Positions 11,656 to 21,508 of a stretch of 64,000 nucleotides of DNA are shown here, piece by piece; positions within the stretch are counted from its first letter, which is position 1; the number at the start of each line of letters is the position of its first letter. Both the position numbers and the translations under genes were made by a program. The notes under the pieces were generated by a model, which searched no databases, was not told the origin of the DNA, and saw nothing but the letters and a program-made list of their open reading frames with translations. This DNA is from Leishmania mexicana MHOM/GT/2001/U1103 (lineage: Eukaryota; Euglenozoa; Kinetoplastea; Trypanosomatida; Trypanosomatidae), in NCBI RefSeq assembly GCF_000234665.1, contig NC_018324.1:119501-183500 (forward strand), written 5' to 3'.

Positions 11656-12333
11656 TTACTCAGCATTGAGGTAGACGCCGAACTCGTGGAAATCGCGGTC
11701 GAACTCAGCCTCGATCTCGGCGAACGTGTAGGCCGGACCCTCATCCGCGGCCGGCTCATCGGTCCAATCAGGGTGCATCACCAGCCACGGGCGGTTGTGG
11801 ACGTAGAACCACTGCTGGCACATGGGGCACTTCGTCTTGCTGTAGCCCTTCATCATCATATAGTAGTTGGACTGCGGCACGTGCGGTGCGCAGTTACCGA
11901 AGCACAGTACAATCTGCTGATCACCTGGGTTGCCAGTGCCCTCCACGCGGATGGGGCGCTCCTCACTACCGATCGGAGGTTCGTACAGGTGGTTTACCGC
12001 CACATACGGCCGATCGTTCCACTCTTCACGATCGTGCTCCTCCAGCATGAGGGTGTCATCGGCCTCGAACAGGTGCCACACGCGCGCCGGCTCCTGCCAG
12101 TACAGGCGGCCAACACCGGTCACCACATCGTCGTACACCGGCAGAGACTGGTCCATAAGCTTGCTCATAATGGGGCTCTTGCGCCAGCTGTCCGGGGGCT
12201 GCTGGAGCTCGTTTAGGTTGTGGGGTTGCACCGAGTAGACCTTGTCCTGGTACGGCATGGGGCCATGTGAGCTGCCACCGCTCATCAGAGCGCGCGACGC
12301 CGCGAAGAGGAAGAGATTAGTCTTGCGAAGCAT
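11656..12333 (-). CDS. Mitochondrial zinc-ribbon protein resembling cytochrome c oxidase subunit 5B
   Basis: A 225-residue protein from the ATG at 12333. The start M-L-R-K-T-N followed by a short hydrophobic stretch is a typical short trypanosomatid mitochondrial presequence; the frame upstream opens only with GTG. The C-terminal half contains a zinc-site pattern at about residues 141-174: C-F-G-N-C, then M-K-G and K-C-P-M-C with an aromatic strand W-F-Y-V after it. In COX5B the order is C-x-C, K-G, C-P-x-C-G followed by a similar strand, so the layout agrees although the first pair is C-x3-C here. NDUFS6-type complex I zinc proteins are an alternative. The N-terminal half is Pro/Trp-rich and was not recognised. 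The likely role is a nuclear-encoded inner-membrane respiratory-complex subunit, by inference. Confidence 0.65.
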   Translation of the reverse strand: MLRKTNLFLFAASRALMSGGSSHGPMPYQDKVYSVQPHNLNELQQPPDSWRKSPIMSKLMDQSLPVYDDVVTGVGRLYWQEPARVWHLFEADDTLMLEEHDREEWNDRPYVAVNHLYEPPIGSEERPIRVEGTGNPGDQQIVLCFGNCAPHVPQSNYYMMMKGYSKTKCPMCQQWFYVHNRPWLVMHPDWTDEPAADEGPAYTFAEIEAEFDRDFHEFGVYLNAE

Positions 12334-14169
12334 CAGGGAGTAGGAGGAGGGGGTCGCACTCACAGTTCCTTAGCGTTCTACTGAAGTTTCGCCTTATCTG
12401 TGCCATCGAGAAAGAGGTAGTGCGTTTTACGCATCAGAGAGTGTGTGACGGTGCATTGCACACCAGTGTGGTATACACGTGAGTTAAGATGGGGTGCGGC
12501 AGAGTACAGAGAGAAGCAGCAGAGCGGAGGTGAATGTCGTTGAGTCTCAAGGCGAGAAATGTCTAGAGGGAGGGAGAAGAGAGATCCCCTGAACCCTGCA
12601 TTGCAACTCGCGCGTATTTATCGCAGGATACACTGAGGAAGTAAGCGGCTCCGCTCCAGTTCACCCGCCATCCACTTGGGCAGGAACGTGCAAACACCAG
12701 AGCGAATAAAACATGTCTCAAAAGTACGGCTTAGGACATGCAGCGATGTTCGAGAGGCTCCACCATTCGCGGAAGATGGTGATGCTGTTTGGTACGAGCA
12801 TTGTCGTTTTACGGAGCAAAAAATTGCTTCACTACCACTCGAGTAAAGGCATGCAGCAGCATCCACCACCAACTAACGTCAAGGAGCCAGGGGGTGAAAC
12901 AGAAGCCAAGAAAGAGAAAGAAACAAAATGTAGTGGAGCTGTATAGGGTGGAACGAAAAAAAGGGAGTCCACAAGAGAAGAAACAAAGGCACACACGGGA
13001 AGGCAAGGCGGCGACCTCCACGCTGGCGTGGAGAAAGCTTGAGAGCCCAACAAAGAGAGAGAGAGAGCAGTAGCCCCTGAAAGCATCGGAGAAAATCGGA
13101 TGGATTGTACAAGAGGAGATGATGCAGAGAGAGGATACTGTGCCCTCTCCCTCCATCTTTTTTATCACTGGCAGTACTGTTGTGTATCGCCTGCACCCTA
13201 CTCCTCCCTTCCTCTTTTACATGCCAAATCATGCTTCCTTCATTATGTGTGTGTGGTGTGAAAGTGTGAGGTCATGTCCCTTTTTTCTTTATTTTACATG
13301 GAGATGATGTCACACTGAGCGTATGCGCATGTATTATAGGAGGTGCGCGCAAATGGCACACACACACACCAAAGAAAGAGGAGGCGAAAAGCACAAGATG
13401 ACGATACACATCGCGCTCTTCACGGCAACGCAAAGAAAAAAAAACGGAACTCGCTGATTGAGAGGGAAAAAAGGGAGGCAGAAGGCAAATAATGACAAGC
13501 CACACCTTAGTAGGCGAAGAAGCAGCTACATAAAAAAAAAGCACACATACACAGACACGTGAATCCTTTTACACCTGCACCCGGACGCAAACGCACCTGC
13601 CAAACGAAAAGGAAAAAAAGCGAAGCGAGTGCCACAAAGCTTCAGGCCTTGGGGTGGTTGGGAGGAAATGGGCTGACGAAAAATAAAACGCGAAGCGCAG
13701 AGGTGGGGGTGGCCTTCCCTTTTCCACCATCCCCCCTCCAGTGAACACAAGAGCAGCCCTCTCTTGAAAACAGATACATATACATAACTAGCAAACTGAC
13801 CTCATCACTAGGACCTGCATGGCAGCTAGCCGCCAGTGGCGTTCCGCAGACAGCTAGCCGTCAGCACTGGAACGCTTCCTTCCACACCGCTGATACGCGC
13901 GAGGAAACACAAAGAGTGAGGCACTACAAGAGAAGCGTTTGAGCACATGTGGCGTGGAAGAAAGAAAACGAGGAGAAGATGTTTAAAAGCTCGAGGCGGC
14001 AGTGTAGCGCCCCTTCCTGGACAAAACATGCTATTCTATTCCATCTGTGCTTGCGACGAGACATTCATGAGATGGGGTGAGGGACCACGACAAGGGCGGA
14101 GGAGCGTGTGCACCTGGAAGTAGGAGAGGGACGGAAGGGGCGGGAGCACACGCATACTAGCAGATGCAG
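12334..14169. other. Intergenic, no gene seen
   Basis: The stretch is purine-rich on the plus strand at 12900-13080 and 13370-13520, consistent with minus-strand processing signals. ORFs of up to 119 codons are Phe/Ser/Cys-rich translations of these tracts and are not convincing. Confidence 0.6.
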
Positions 14170-15216
14170 TTAGGCTCTCCCCATGGCCTGCAGCATGCCT
14201 ACGCTTGTCGTGTTGTCGTTTAGAACGCGGCCACCACCACCACCACCACCCATGCCGCCTCCACCGCCACGGCTACTGAATCTGTCGCTGCGGCCGCTGA
14301 AACTGTCTCGTCCCGAAGGCGGAGTCGGACGCCCTACAGGACGCCCCATTCTCGGCGCGGGGATGCCGCCGCCCTCCTTTGCCCTTGCCGCACGGCCGCC
14401 AGTCGCGATGCCCTGCTTGATCGTCTCATTCTGCTTCGCCATAAGTGGCGGAATTCGTTTAGTGGACGCCGAGAACCGGGCTGACATCCCAGCCCCATCC
14501 CCGTAGCCGGAAGATGTCGCGCCGAAGAGACCACCGCGTGCAAGTCCCCTCGATGTGCTGTAAGAAGGCGCAGCAGGACCAGTGCCCCACATGTTCTGTG
14601 CCTCCGCATCTGCCCGCCTGGCGCTGCGGATGGCCGTGATAAACTCCTCATGCTGCTGACGCCAATTCGTCTGCGGGGCCGGAGCGGGGGTGTATCGACT
14701 TGTGGTGTTCGCCGTGCCCAGTTTCTTCGTTCGGCCTCTCCGAGCCCCACTTGGGGCACCGAAGGTGCCACCAGCGTAGGCGTCGTCCCCCTCGCTGCCT
14801 GCACACCGCTGCTTGCTACTGTCAAAGACCCTGCGCTTTTGGTCGCCTTTGCAGACGCTCTCGTGGTAGGCGATGCGGTCAAAGTTGAAAGTACGGCCAC
14901 ATTTCGAGCATGGGTGCAGATTCATGTTCTCCGGCTCGACACTTTCCGGTGGCATGCTCTGCATCTTCAGGGAGCGGATAGCTGACATGCCAGGGCCGCG
15001 GGGTTGGTCGGCGAAGGCAATGCCGGAGGAACCACCATTTCTTTCCTTGGCACCCGGCTTGCCATGGAGCGGTGGCATGACTGGTCGCGGTCCTTGCGGA
15101 TTCAGTTGCCATCGCTTGATGGCTTTCTCAAAGCACTGCGGAATGTGAATGTTGATTGAGGCCGATCCGAAGCCCTTGCCGCATAGCTGGCACGTAATAA
15201 ACTGCGGACGGGGCAT
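14170..15216 (-). CDS. C2HC zinc-finger protein, ZC2HC1-like
   Basis: A 348-residue protein from the ATG at 15216. It carries two C-x2-C-x11-H-x3-C fingers: C9, C12, H24, C28 and C103, C106, H118, C122. Both have the aromatic/hydrophobic pattern (C-G-K-G-F and C-G-R-T-F) of the zf-C2HC (FAM164/ZC2HC1) family, small zinc modules found in eukaryotic, often flagellar or cytoskeletal, proteins. After the second finger come an Arg/Lys-rich region, a helix-like stretch with Q-Q-H-E-E-F around residues 188-200, and a Gly/Arg-rich C-terminus including a long glycine run near residues 318-331 and R-G-G-type motifs that could be arginine-methylated. Zinc binding is well supported; the cellular role is unknown. 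A flagellar or microtubule link would be by analogy only. Confidence 0.8.
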   Translation of the reverse strand: MPRPQFITCQLCGKGFGSASINIHIPQCFEKAIKRWQLNPQGPRPVMPPLHGKPGAKERNGGSSGIAFADQPRGPGMSAIRSLKMQSMPPESVEPENMNLHPCSKCGRTFNFDRIAYHESVCKGDQKRRVFDSSKQRCAGSEGDDAYAGGTFGAPSGARRGRTKKLGTANTTSRYTPAPAPQTNWRQQHEEFITAIRSARRADAEAQNMWGTGPAAPSYSTSRGLARGGLFGATSSGYGDGAGMSARFSASTKRIPPLMAKQNETIKQGIATGGRAARAKEGGGIPAPRMGRPVGRPTPPSGRDSFSGRSDRFSSRGGGGGMGGGGGGGRVLNDNTTSVGMLQAMGRA

Positions 15217-16528
15217 CCTGACGTACTCCTCAAGCGCTAAACCTGTTGATTTCTTCGTGATCTTTTTGTGCCTTTGTACGTCAGCAGGACACTATTCGTG
15301 TAAGAGAGGCAGCAGGAGCACCGGAGAGACGCCAACGGGAAGAGGTGTGTGGAGGAAACAGAGGAGAAGGGGGATGCAAAACAAAAATGGAGAGAGTCGT
15401 CAGCGTAGCTTTCCTGCGTGACGCAGGCGGTGAGGCTTTCATTGAAGCTCACAGCTAGTTCATTTTCCTTGTGTCACGGCTGCACACATTCCCATTCATC
15501 CAATGGCACTCTGGTAGCGGTTCGTACGCATTCAACACCGCACACACGCGCTCGAGTCGGGGAAAAAGCCGCTCTGTGTCTCACGGCATTGCATGCACTG
15601 TACATGTCAGCAGCACACGGAAAAGAGACCAACAGCAAAACTAGCAGACCCTTCTCCCACTCAAATATATAGATATACACGTCTGTGCGGTGTCTAAATT
15701 AGTACAAAGGCCGTCACGCTTCGACGCCGTTCACGAAGAAAACCAAAGAGCTTTACCCGTGCGCACCCTTCACTGGATGGAAGGTTGCTTCAGCGTGCCT
15801 CCCTTTTTTTGTTTCCGACTTCCCTAAAGCCCATACGCTGCTCTCATGTGCCTGTGTACGTGTGCGTGCCCCTCCAGTCCTCTGCAACTCGTGTCCTCCA
15901 CGACCGCATCAAAGGGAAAACGAGGGAAGGGGGGGTGTACAGAGAGCAGGAAAAGAAAATCGGTAATGCGTGTGCCGCGTGCAGAACACTAGGGCCTCAC
16001 ACGCACAGCGCAAGAGAGCGGAGCAGTAGCGGAGAGAGTGAAAGGTTGAAACAAAGGCTGTCACGCACAGGAAGGATACACCCTCCCACCCCCTCATGCC
16101 TGCTCGACAACGGTCACCAACGTCCACGATCAAACGTGCACAACGCTCCGCGACAGGCAGGTGGACAGGGCAGTAGGCAATGAACCCACACAAGTCCATC
16201 AACGTCAAAGATACAAAAGAGGTTGAGAAAAAGAAAAACGGAAAGGCTTAGACACGCCCCAACCACGCAGAGTCCACTAGAAGTACACCACTTGTAAAAC
16301 TACAAACGCGACGAAGGAAAGAACCACACCCTTCTTGCCTATCCGCAGGCAACAGGGCAAAAGACAGATCGCGCAAGAGACATCCGGATTGATACGGGTT
16401 CGATTTCAAGCACCGGCACCGCAGAGATCGTCCGCGATACTTAAACAGAGAGAAAGACGCGACGCCGGGGTCAACAACAACGTATTGGTAACAGTACCCA
16501 TCGGTCCCGTCACCTCTCCGCGGTTCGC
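15217..16528. other. Intergenic, no gene seen
   Basis: The 5' leader of the C2HC gene and the 3' UTR of the TPR-DnaJ gene are expected here. A short TATA-type tract lies near 15665-15677. A tRNA B-box-like string occurs near 16396 but is not part of a foldable tRNA. Confidence 0.55.
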
Positions 16529-18061
16529 TCAAAAGAAGCCCGGACCGCCGCGGGGGCGACGGCGACCATTGCCTGCGCTTTCAAAGGCACCTGGGAAGCT
16601 GTTCGTCTGGAAGCCACCGCCGCCAAACATCATGTTCATCACAGTGACAATATCCTCCTGGCTCGCGCCGCCGCCAAAGCCGCTTGGCATGTTGGCCCCC
16701 TCCACGTCATTGTCCATCTGACCTGAGTCATACATGCGCTTCTTCTTTGGATCAGACAGGACGCCAAAGGCCTCACCAATCTCCTTGAACTGCGTCTCCG
16801 CATGCGACTTCTCCTCTTCGCTTGCGTGCGCCCACTTGTCTGGGTGCCACTGCAAACACGCTTTCTTGTAAGCCCGCTTGATAGCATCTTGGTTGGACTC
16901 GTGCTGAGGCAGACCGAGTATTTTGTAGTAGTCCTTGCGCTTCGCACGCTTGGCGCGCGCCTTCAGCTGGCGCAGCTCCGCTACAAACTGGTTATCCTCC
17001 TCGGCGGCCTGCTGCATGTCCCGCACCGCCTCATCGAAGTTCTCCAGCTGCTCTTGAATGCGGCTACGACGAGCGTAGATTTTCGCAGAAGTGGCGCCGT
17101 TGCTGATGGCGTAGTCGCAGTCGAGGAGAGCGCCTTTGTAGTCGTTCAAGTCCATCTTCGCCGCTGCCCGGTTGCTGCGCAGCGTAGCATTCATGCGGGC
17201 GTTGGTCGGGTCGCACTCGACCGCCTGCGTGTACTCGTCCACGGCCACCTTGGCGTTCTTGTTCTTGAAGGCGACATTGCCGGCGTCTTTGTGTGACTCA
17301 ACAGCACGGATTCGCTTGAGCAAGATACGCGCCTTGGTGTTGTCGGGGTCCATCTGCAGCGTCTCTCGCAAAATATTCTGCGCGCTGGAGAAGCCCTCCT
17401 GACCGCGGTAGTATAGCACCAGTGCACGCAGATAGAGGTAGTAAGGGTCAGAGCTGTGCGTGTACGCGAAGGGGGAGAGAACTCTGGATGCCTCATCCGG
17501 CGATGAGGGCGCGTGCGCCTCTGCGTAGAGAAACGCCAGTGTCGAAGAGCCGGGAAAGTCGCGATACGGGCCGGCGAGTGTGCGGCTCGCCTCTGCAAAA
17601 CAGCCGGTCTCTATCAGCTGCCGCCCGCGTGGCACAACTCTGCTGGCCTGCTCCGCACCATTCAACAACTCCCTGAGGTGCTTCATGTCCTGTGGCGTGG
17701 CCTTTGGCGACGTCGACATGGCCTTCAGACCTGCCTTCAGCGCCTCCGAGGCGCGGTCAAACAAGCCTAGATTACATAATGCGCTGTGCAACCGCGAATA
17801 CGCCTTCGCAAATGTTCTATCCATCGTCACCGCCTTCTCCGCATCGTGAGCGGCTTCTTGGTACTGCCCCCTCTTCAAGTATGCCGCACTGCGGTTCGAG
17901 TAGAGCACCGGTTCATCTGGATGGGCCTCGATGGCGGCGCTATAGTGCTGAATCGCCTCTGCAAATGCGTTCGACTTGAACGCCTGATTGCCCTGCTCCT
18001 TCAGGGTCTCCCAGTTGCCCTTGCCGCTAGAACTTGCGGCGGGCGCTTCGTCCTGTGTCAT
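16529..18061 (-). CDS. TPR and J-domain co-chaperone, DNAJC7/TPR2-like
   Basis: A 510-residue protein from the ATG at 18061 (M-T-Q-D-E-A); the open frame upstream to 18145 reads as hydrophobic untranslated sequence. The N-terminal two thirds are tetratricopeptide repeats: a first array begins at about residue 17 (G-N-x-A-F-K, N-R-S-A-A-Y-L-K-R-G, A-x-x-D-A-E-K-A), and a second begins with G-N-V-A-F-K and N-R-A-A-A-K. A J-domain follows at about 377-442 with the invariant H-P-D at about 406-408 (W-H-P-D-K). The tail is Gly/Phe-rich with R-R-R-P-R-G-G-P. Order and length fit the DNAJC7 (TPR2) class, cytosolic co-chaperones that bind HSP70 and HSP90 through TPRs and stimulate HSP70 ATPase through the J-domain. 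Confident for architecture; orthology with animal DNAJC7 is an inference. Confidence 0.9.
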   Translation of the reverse strand: MTQDEAPAASSSGKGNWETLKEQGNQAFKSNAFAEAIQHYSAAIEAHPDEPVLYSNRSAAYLKRGQYQEAAHDAEKAVTMDRTFAKAYSRLHSALCNLGLFDRASEALKAGLKAMSTSPKATPQDMKHLRELLNGAEQASRVVPRGRQLIETGCFAEASRTLAGPYRDFPGSSTLAFLYAEAHAPSSPDEASRVLSPFAYTHSSDPYYLYLRALVLYYRGQEGFSSAQNILRETLQMDPDNTKARILLKRIRAVESHKDAGNVAFKNKNAKVAVDEYTQAVECDPTNARMNATLRSNRAAAKMDLNDYKGALLDCDYAISNGATSAKIYARRSRIQEQLENFDEAVRDMQQAAEEDNQFVAELRQLKARAKRAKRKDYYKILGLPQHESNQDAIKRAYKKACLQWHPDKWAHASEEEKSHAETQFKEIGEAFGVLSDPKKKRMYDSGQMDNDVEGANMPSGFGGGASQEDIVTVMNMMFGGGGFQTNSFPGAFESAGNGRRRPRGGPGFF

Positions 18062-21000
18062 GGAGATTCGCAAAGTACACACACACAGACAAAGGGAAAG
18101 GAAAGAAACACGCTCAGCAGCAGCAGCAGTACCGTTCCACAGCAAGACAAAAATGCGGAGAAGGGGGGAGAGGGATGAATGGCAGAAAACAACGAAAGAT
18201 TACGGAGATGATAATAGCACAGGAGAGTGAGGGGGGGGTTGCCACAACCAAGCGACGCCTGAAAGAGCCCAGCAAGGGAAAGCAAGGGAAAGAAGGCAGA
18301 CGGAGACGCGCAGGAGTACAACAGAGCGAAAAGAATGGGAGGGAGATGAAACAGCAAAGCACAAGGTTGAGGATAGGAAGAGGATGCAAAACGATCACCT
18401 CTCAGTTTTCTGATGGTGGTTGCTCAAATGAGGCACGCCACCGAAGAAGGAGCTCAGAAAGCGCTAGTGTATGGTTGGAATCTTCTTCCCAGTGATGTGG
18501 GAGATGAAAACGCACCGATGTAGGGCGCAACGTCGTCAGAGAGAGGAAATGTGCAGGAGGAGGGAAGGCAGTGAAAAGAAGGGAGGTAGTGAGGGGAGGA
18601 GGAGTTGTCGAAGAGTCTGAACAAGCTGTCTCTCACAACCCCCACATCCCTGTGCACGTGAAGCGCGTCCGCTCACCGTGGCTGGTCGCTCGGCGCGCCA
18701 TACACCGATACGTGTGTGCTTTACTGGCAACGAAGGTGCAAAGGCACCTCCTATAGGCGCACGATTCGTGATGTGGCCGCCACCATCATGGGCGTGCTGG
18801 GCATCAGCGCAAGCATACGGATCCCTTGGTGACTTTCTTGCTTTCCCTTTACTAAAATGCGGCGTTTGTCATCCAGCTCCATATGACAGCAGTGAAGCCT
18901 CGCTGAAATACACACATGCACCGAAGACACAAGAGCGAGAGTGATATACAACCAAGAAGCAGCATAGTGAGTAAGGCAGCAATAGAAACTGAAGCGCATT
19001 TGAAAACAAAAGAGTGGCAAAGAGGAAGAAAACATACAAAACGGAACAAAGGGAGGTGGAGAGTGGGATGTACATGGCTGCGGTGGTCCACACGCACGCA
19101 TAGATACGCGAAGGCGAGAGACGCAGACAAAGACTGCGGCGTGGCGACACACACACACGCAGTACATGCGGAAATCTAAAGGGAAAACAACAGAAGAAAT
19201 CATAGTAACGGCACTTTTGTTTATTTTTTTACAAACAGAGCGAAAAACGACCAACACAGCAACAGTAGAAAAGAAAGCAAAACAAGAGGAGAAATAAACC
19301 GAGAGGAGAGCGAACACACCGGAGACCACAGCAGCAGACGGGTACGTCTCAACTCATGTTTTCCTTTGTTGTCAACATTCCAGGTTTGCGGGAGGAGGAG
19401 GAGGTGTATAACCGAATATGAATGCTGCTGAAAAGGAGGGAAACGAGAGACGACGATGCGCGGAGTTACATCGGAGTCCAAGCACCGCATCTGAAAGACA
19501 AACGATGCCGTCGCAGAATGTGGGTGGACAAACATTTGAACAAAAAAGCGGAAGGAAAAGGGGGAGAGGGACCTTTTGACATGGCCTCTAACATGATGCC
19601 GGTGTGTTCTGTAGTTGCCGTTGTGCTGGTGGTGGTGGTGGTTGCGCGAGTCTTCCTTCTGTTTGTCTCCTCCATAAACCCCAGGATGGCGTCGCCGGCA
19701 AGGAAGCCGTGGAGAGACAAGAAAAGGAAAGCGAAACAAAGCCGTGTGGACTGCGCGGGGGCCCCGCAACTGCCTGTAACCGTTCTCCCGCTAATCTGTC
19801 CCTCCCTTGTTGAGTACAACGGGGCACAAGTGCATCGCTTTCTGATTTCACCTTTCCCCTCTATTCCGCCTCGTTCCCCATCCTGCATACGAACACGAAG
19901 CAATATGGCGGAAAAGATTGACCGTTTCTTTCGGAACCAGATCCCGAAAGTACTACTGCACCCACACGCACGCATGCACGCACACATGTAGGAAGACTCC
20001 AAACGCCTAAGTAAAGAAAATGGCTGGCATGATATATCGTTAGCGTCTGTGTACCTTGTAGCAATCCCATCTTATTTCCTGAAGTATGTGCACGGAATGA
20101 CCTAAAGAAAAAAAGAGCACTTCACCTCTTCAGCGCCGTCAGCACCAAGGCTACATCCTACCTCTCCCGCCCTCAGCCAACACACACACACTCGATGGAG
20201 CACAGCAGAGGTAGTGGAGCGTCACGAAATCTCCTTTTCCGTCACACTCATACAGTAGCACTACAGCAAACACACACACAGAGGAGCGGGAGAAAGCGAG
20301 CAAACGCGCCAACGTGTCAGTTTTCTGGTCAGCAACGTCAAACAAGAAAGGGAAAGACAACAATCGACCAGCGAGAAAATAATTGAAAGAAAAAGCCAAC
20401 ACACAGAGACAGACACACACAGTAACACTTACACAGAGAAGGGGAGAAAAAGCTAGGACACACGCAAACAAGAAGCTATATAAGAGGGGCTTTTAACTGC
20501 GGAAAGCAACGAGAGAGGGGAAGTGGGAAAACAATAAAACACACTAGACGACATCCGAGCGTCGAAAGGGGAGAAAAAAGAGAGAAACTGATAAGTGTGA
20601 GTGTGTGAATACTGTTTAACCACTTCAGCCATATCACAAAGAAATGGGTGGAGGTGCGGTGGACTCTCTTACATCCTTTGATGTGCATATTTCTATGGCT
20701 TTGGGGGGGATTTGCTGTGAAGTTTTAAAGGCGCCGCTGTCCTGATCAACGTCCATGTGCCGTGACTTCCCCTCCCCAACCCTTACCTCAGCCCTCCCCC
20801 ACCTTGCCACATTTGCGAGTTGGAGCAACGGCGAAAGCCTCACCGCTGCAGTGACCTCACCCTCCTTGCAGCAGCTCCCGAGAGCACCACACTTCTCTCA
20901 TCCCACTCGGAGCTTCTATTCTCTAGAAATCTCTCCCGGAACCGTTGCTCCCATGCAACATGTTTGGCAGCTGAATCGGGAAAATGAGGAAAGAGACGTT

Positions 21001-21508
21001 CTTGCGTTGTGCGTGCGTGTGTGCGTGTGCGGGGAGGGGGCAAACAGGATCCATCACACCCCGAGGAAGTGGCGAACAAACCCGTACGCCAATCGAAAAG
21101 CGCAGTGTTTCGTCTGAGAGAGGGAAAGGGGGACTGAATGATGGTTGCCAGGTAAGAAGTACCTCTAGGAAACAAACAAGCGAGTGAGCAGAGGTACAAC
21201 TTTAAAAATGAGAGGTGCAAGTCGTGATTCGTCGAGGACGGAGAAGAAGAGGAGGAGAGAGTCCAAGCGAGGAAGCCCATCCGAAAAAAGAAAAAACAAC
21301 AACAGAAAGAAGCCTCCTCCGAAGCCAACACACAAAAAAAGAGGCACTCACATCTGCACGTGAGGAACAAGAATAAACGGGCGTGGCGGAGACAGACACA
21401 CACGCGCGAGGATCAAACAAAGAAGAAAACAAAATCACCACACCCTTCGCTGTCGTCTGGCGTGACCGCCCTGGCTCGCCACGTACGCGCAGGGGGCGGG
21501 CAGCGGGT
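18062..21508. other. Long intergenic stretch (3.4 kb), no convincing gene
   Basis: This is one of the three longest gene-free stretches. It is purine-rich on the plus strand in blocks (18220-18380, 18960-19050, 19240-19310, 20330-20480, 21230-21330), as expected for minus-strand pyrimidine tracts, and has CA-rich runs near 19150 and 20160-20285. Minus-strand ORFs at 19221-19769 and 19466-20002 overlap each other and encode low-complexity sequence. Confidence 0.55.

Noticed and set aside
16381..16420. tRNA B-box-like string GGTTCGATTTC
   Set aside because: The flanking bases do not form a T-stem and no A box or acceptor stem fits.
19466..20002. 178-codon minus-strand ORF overlapping another at 19221-19769
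   Set aside because: Two overlapping frames of similar quality, both low-complexity, so neither can be preferred as a gene.
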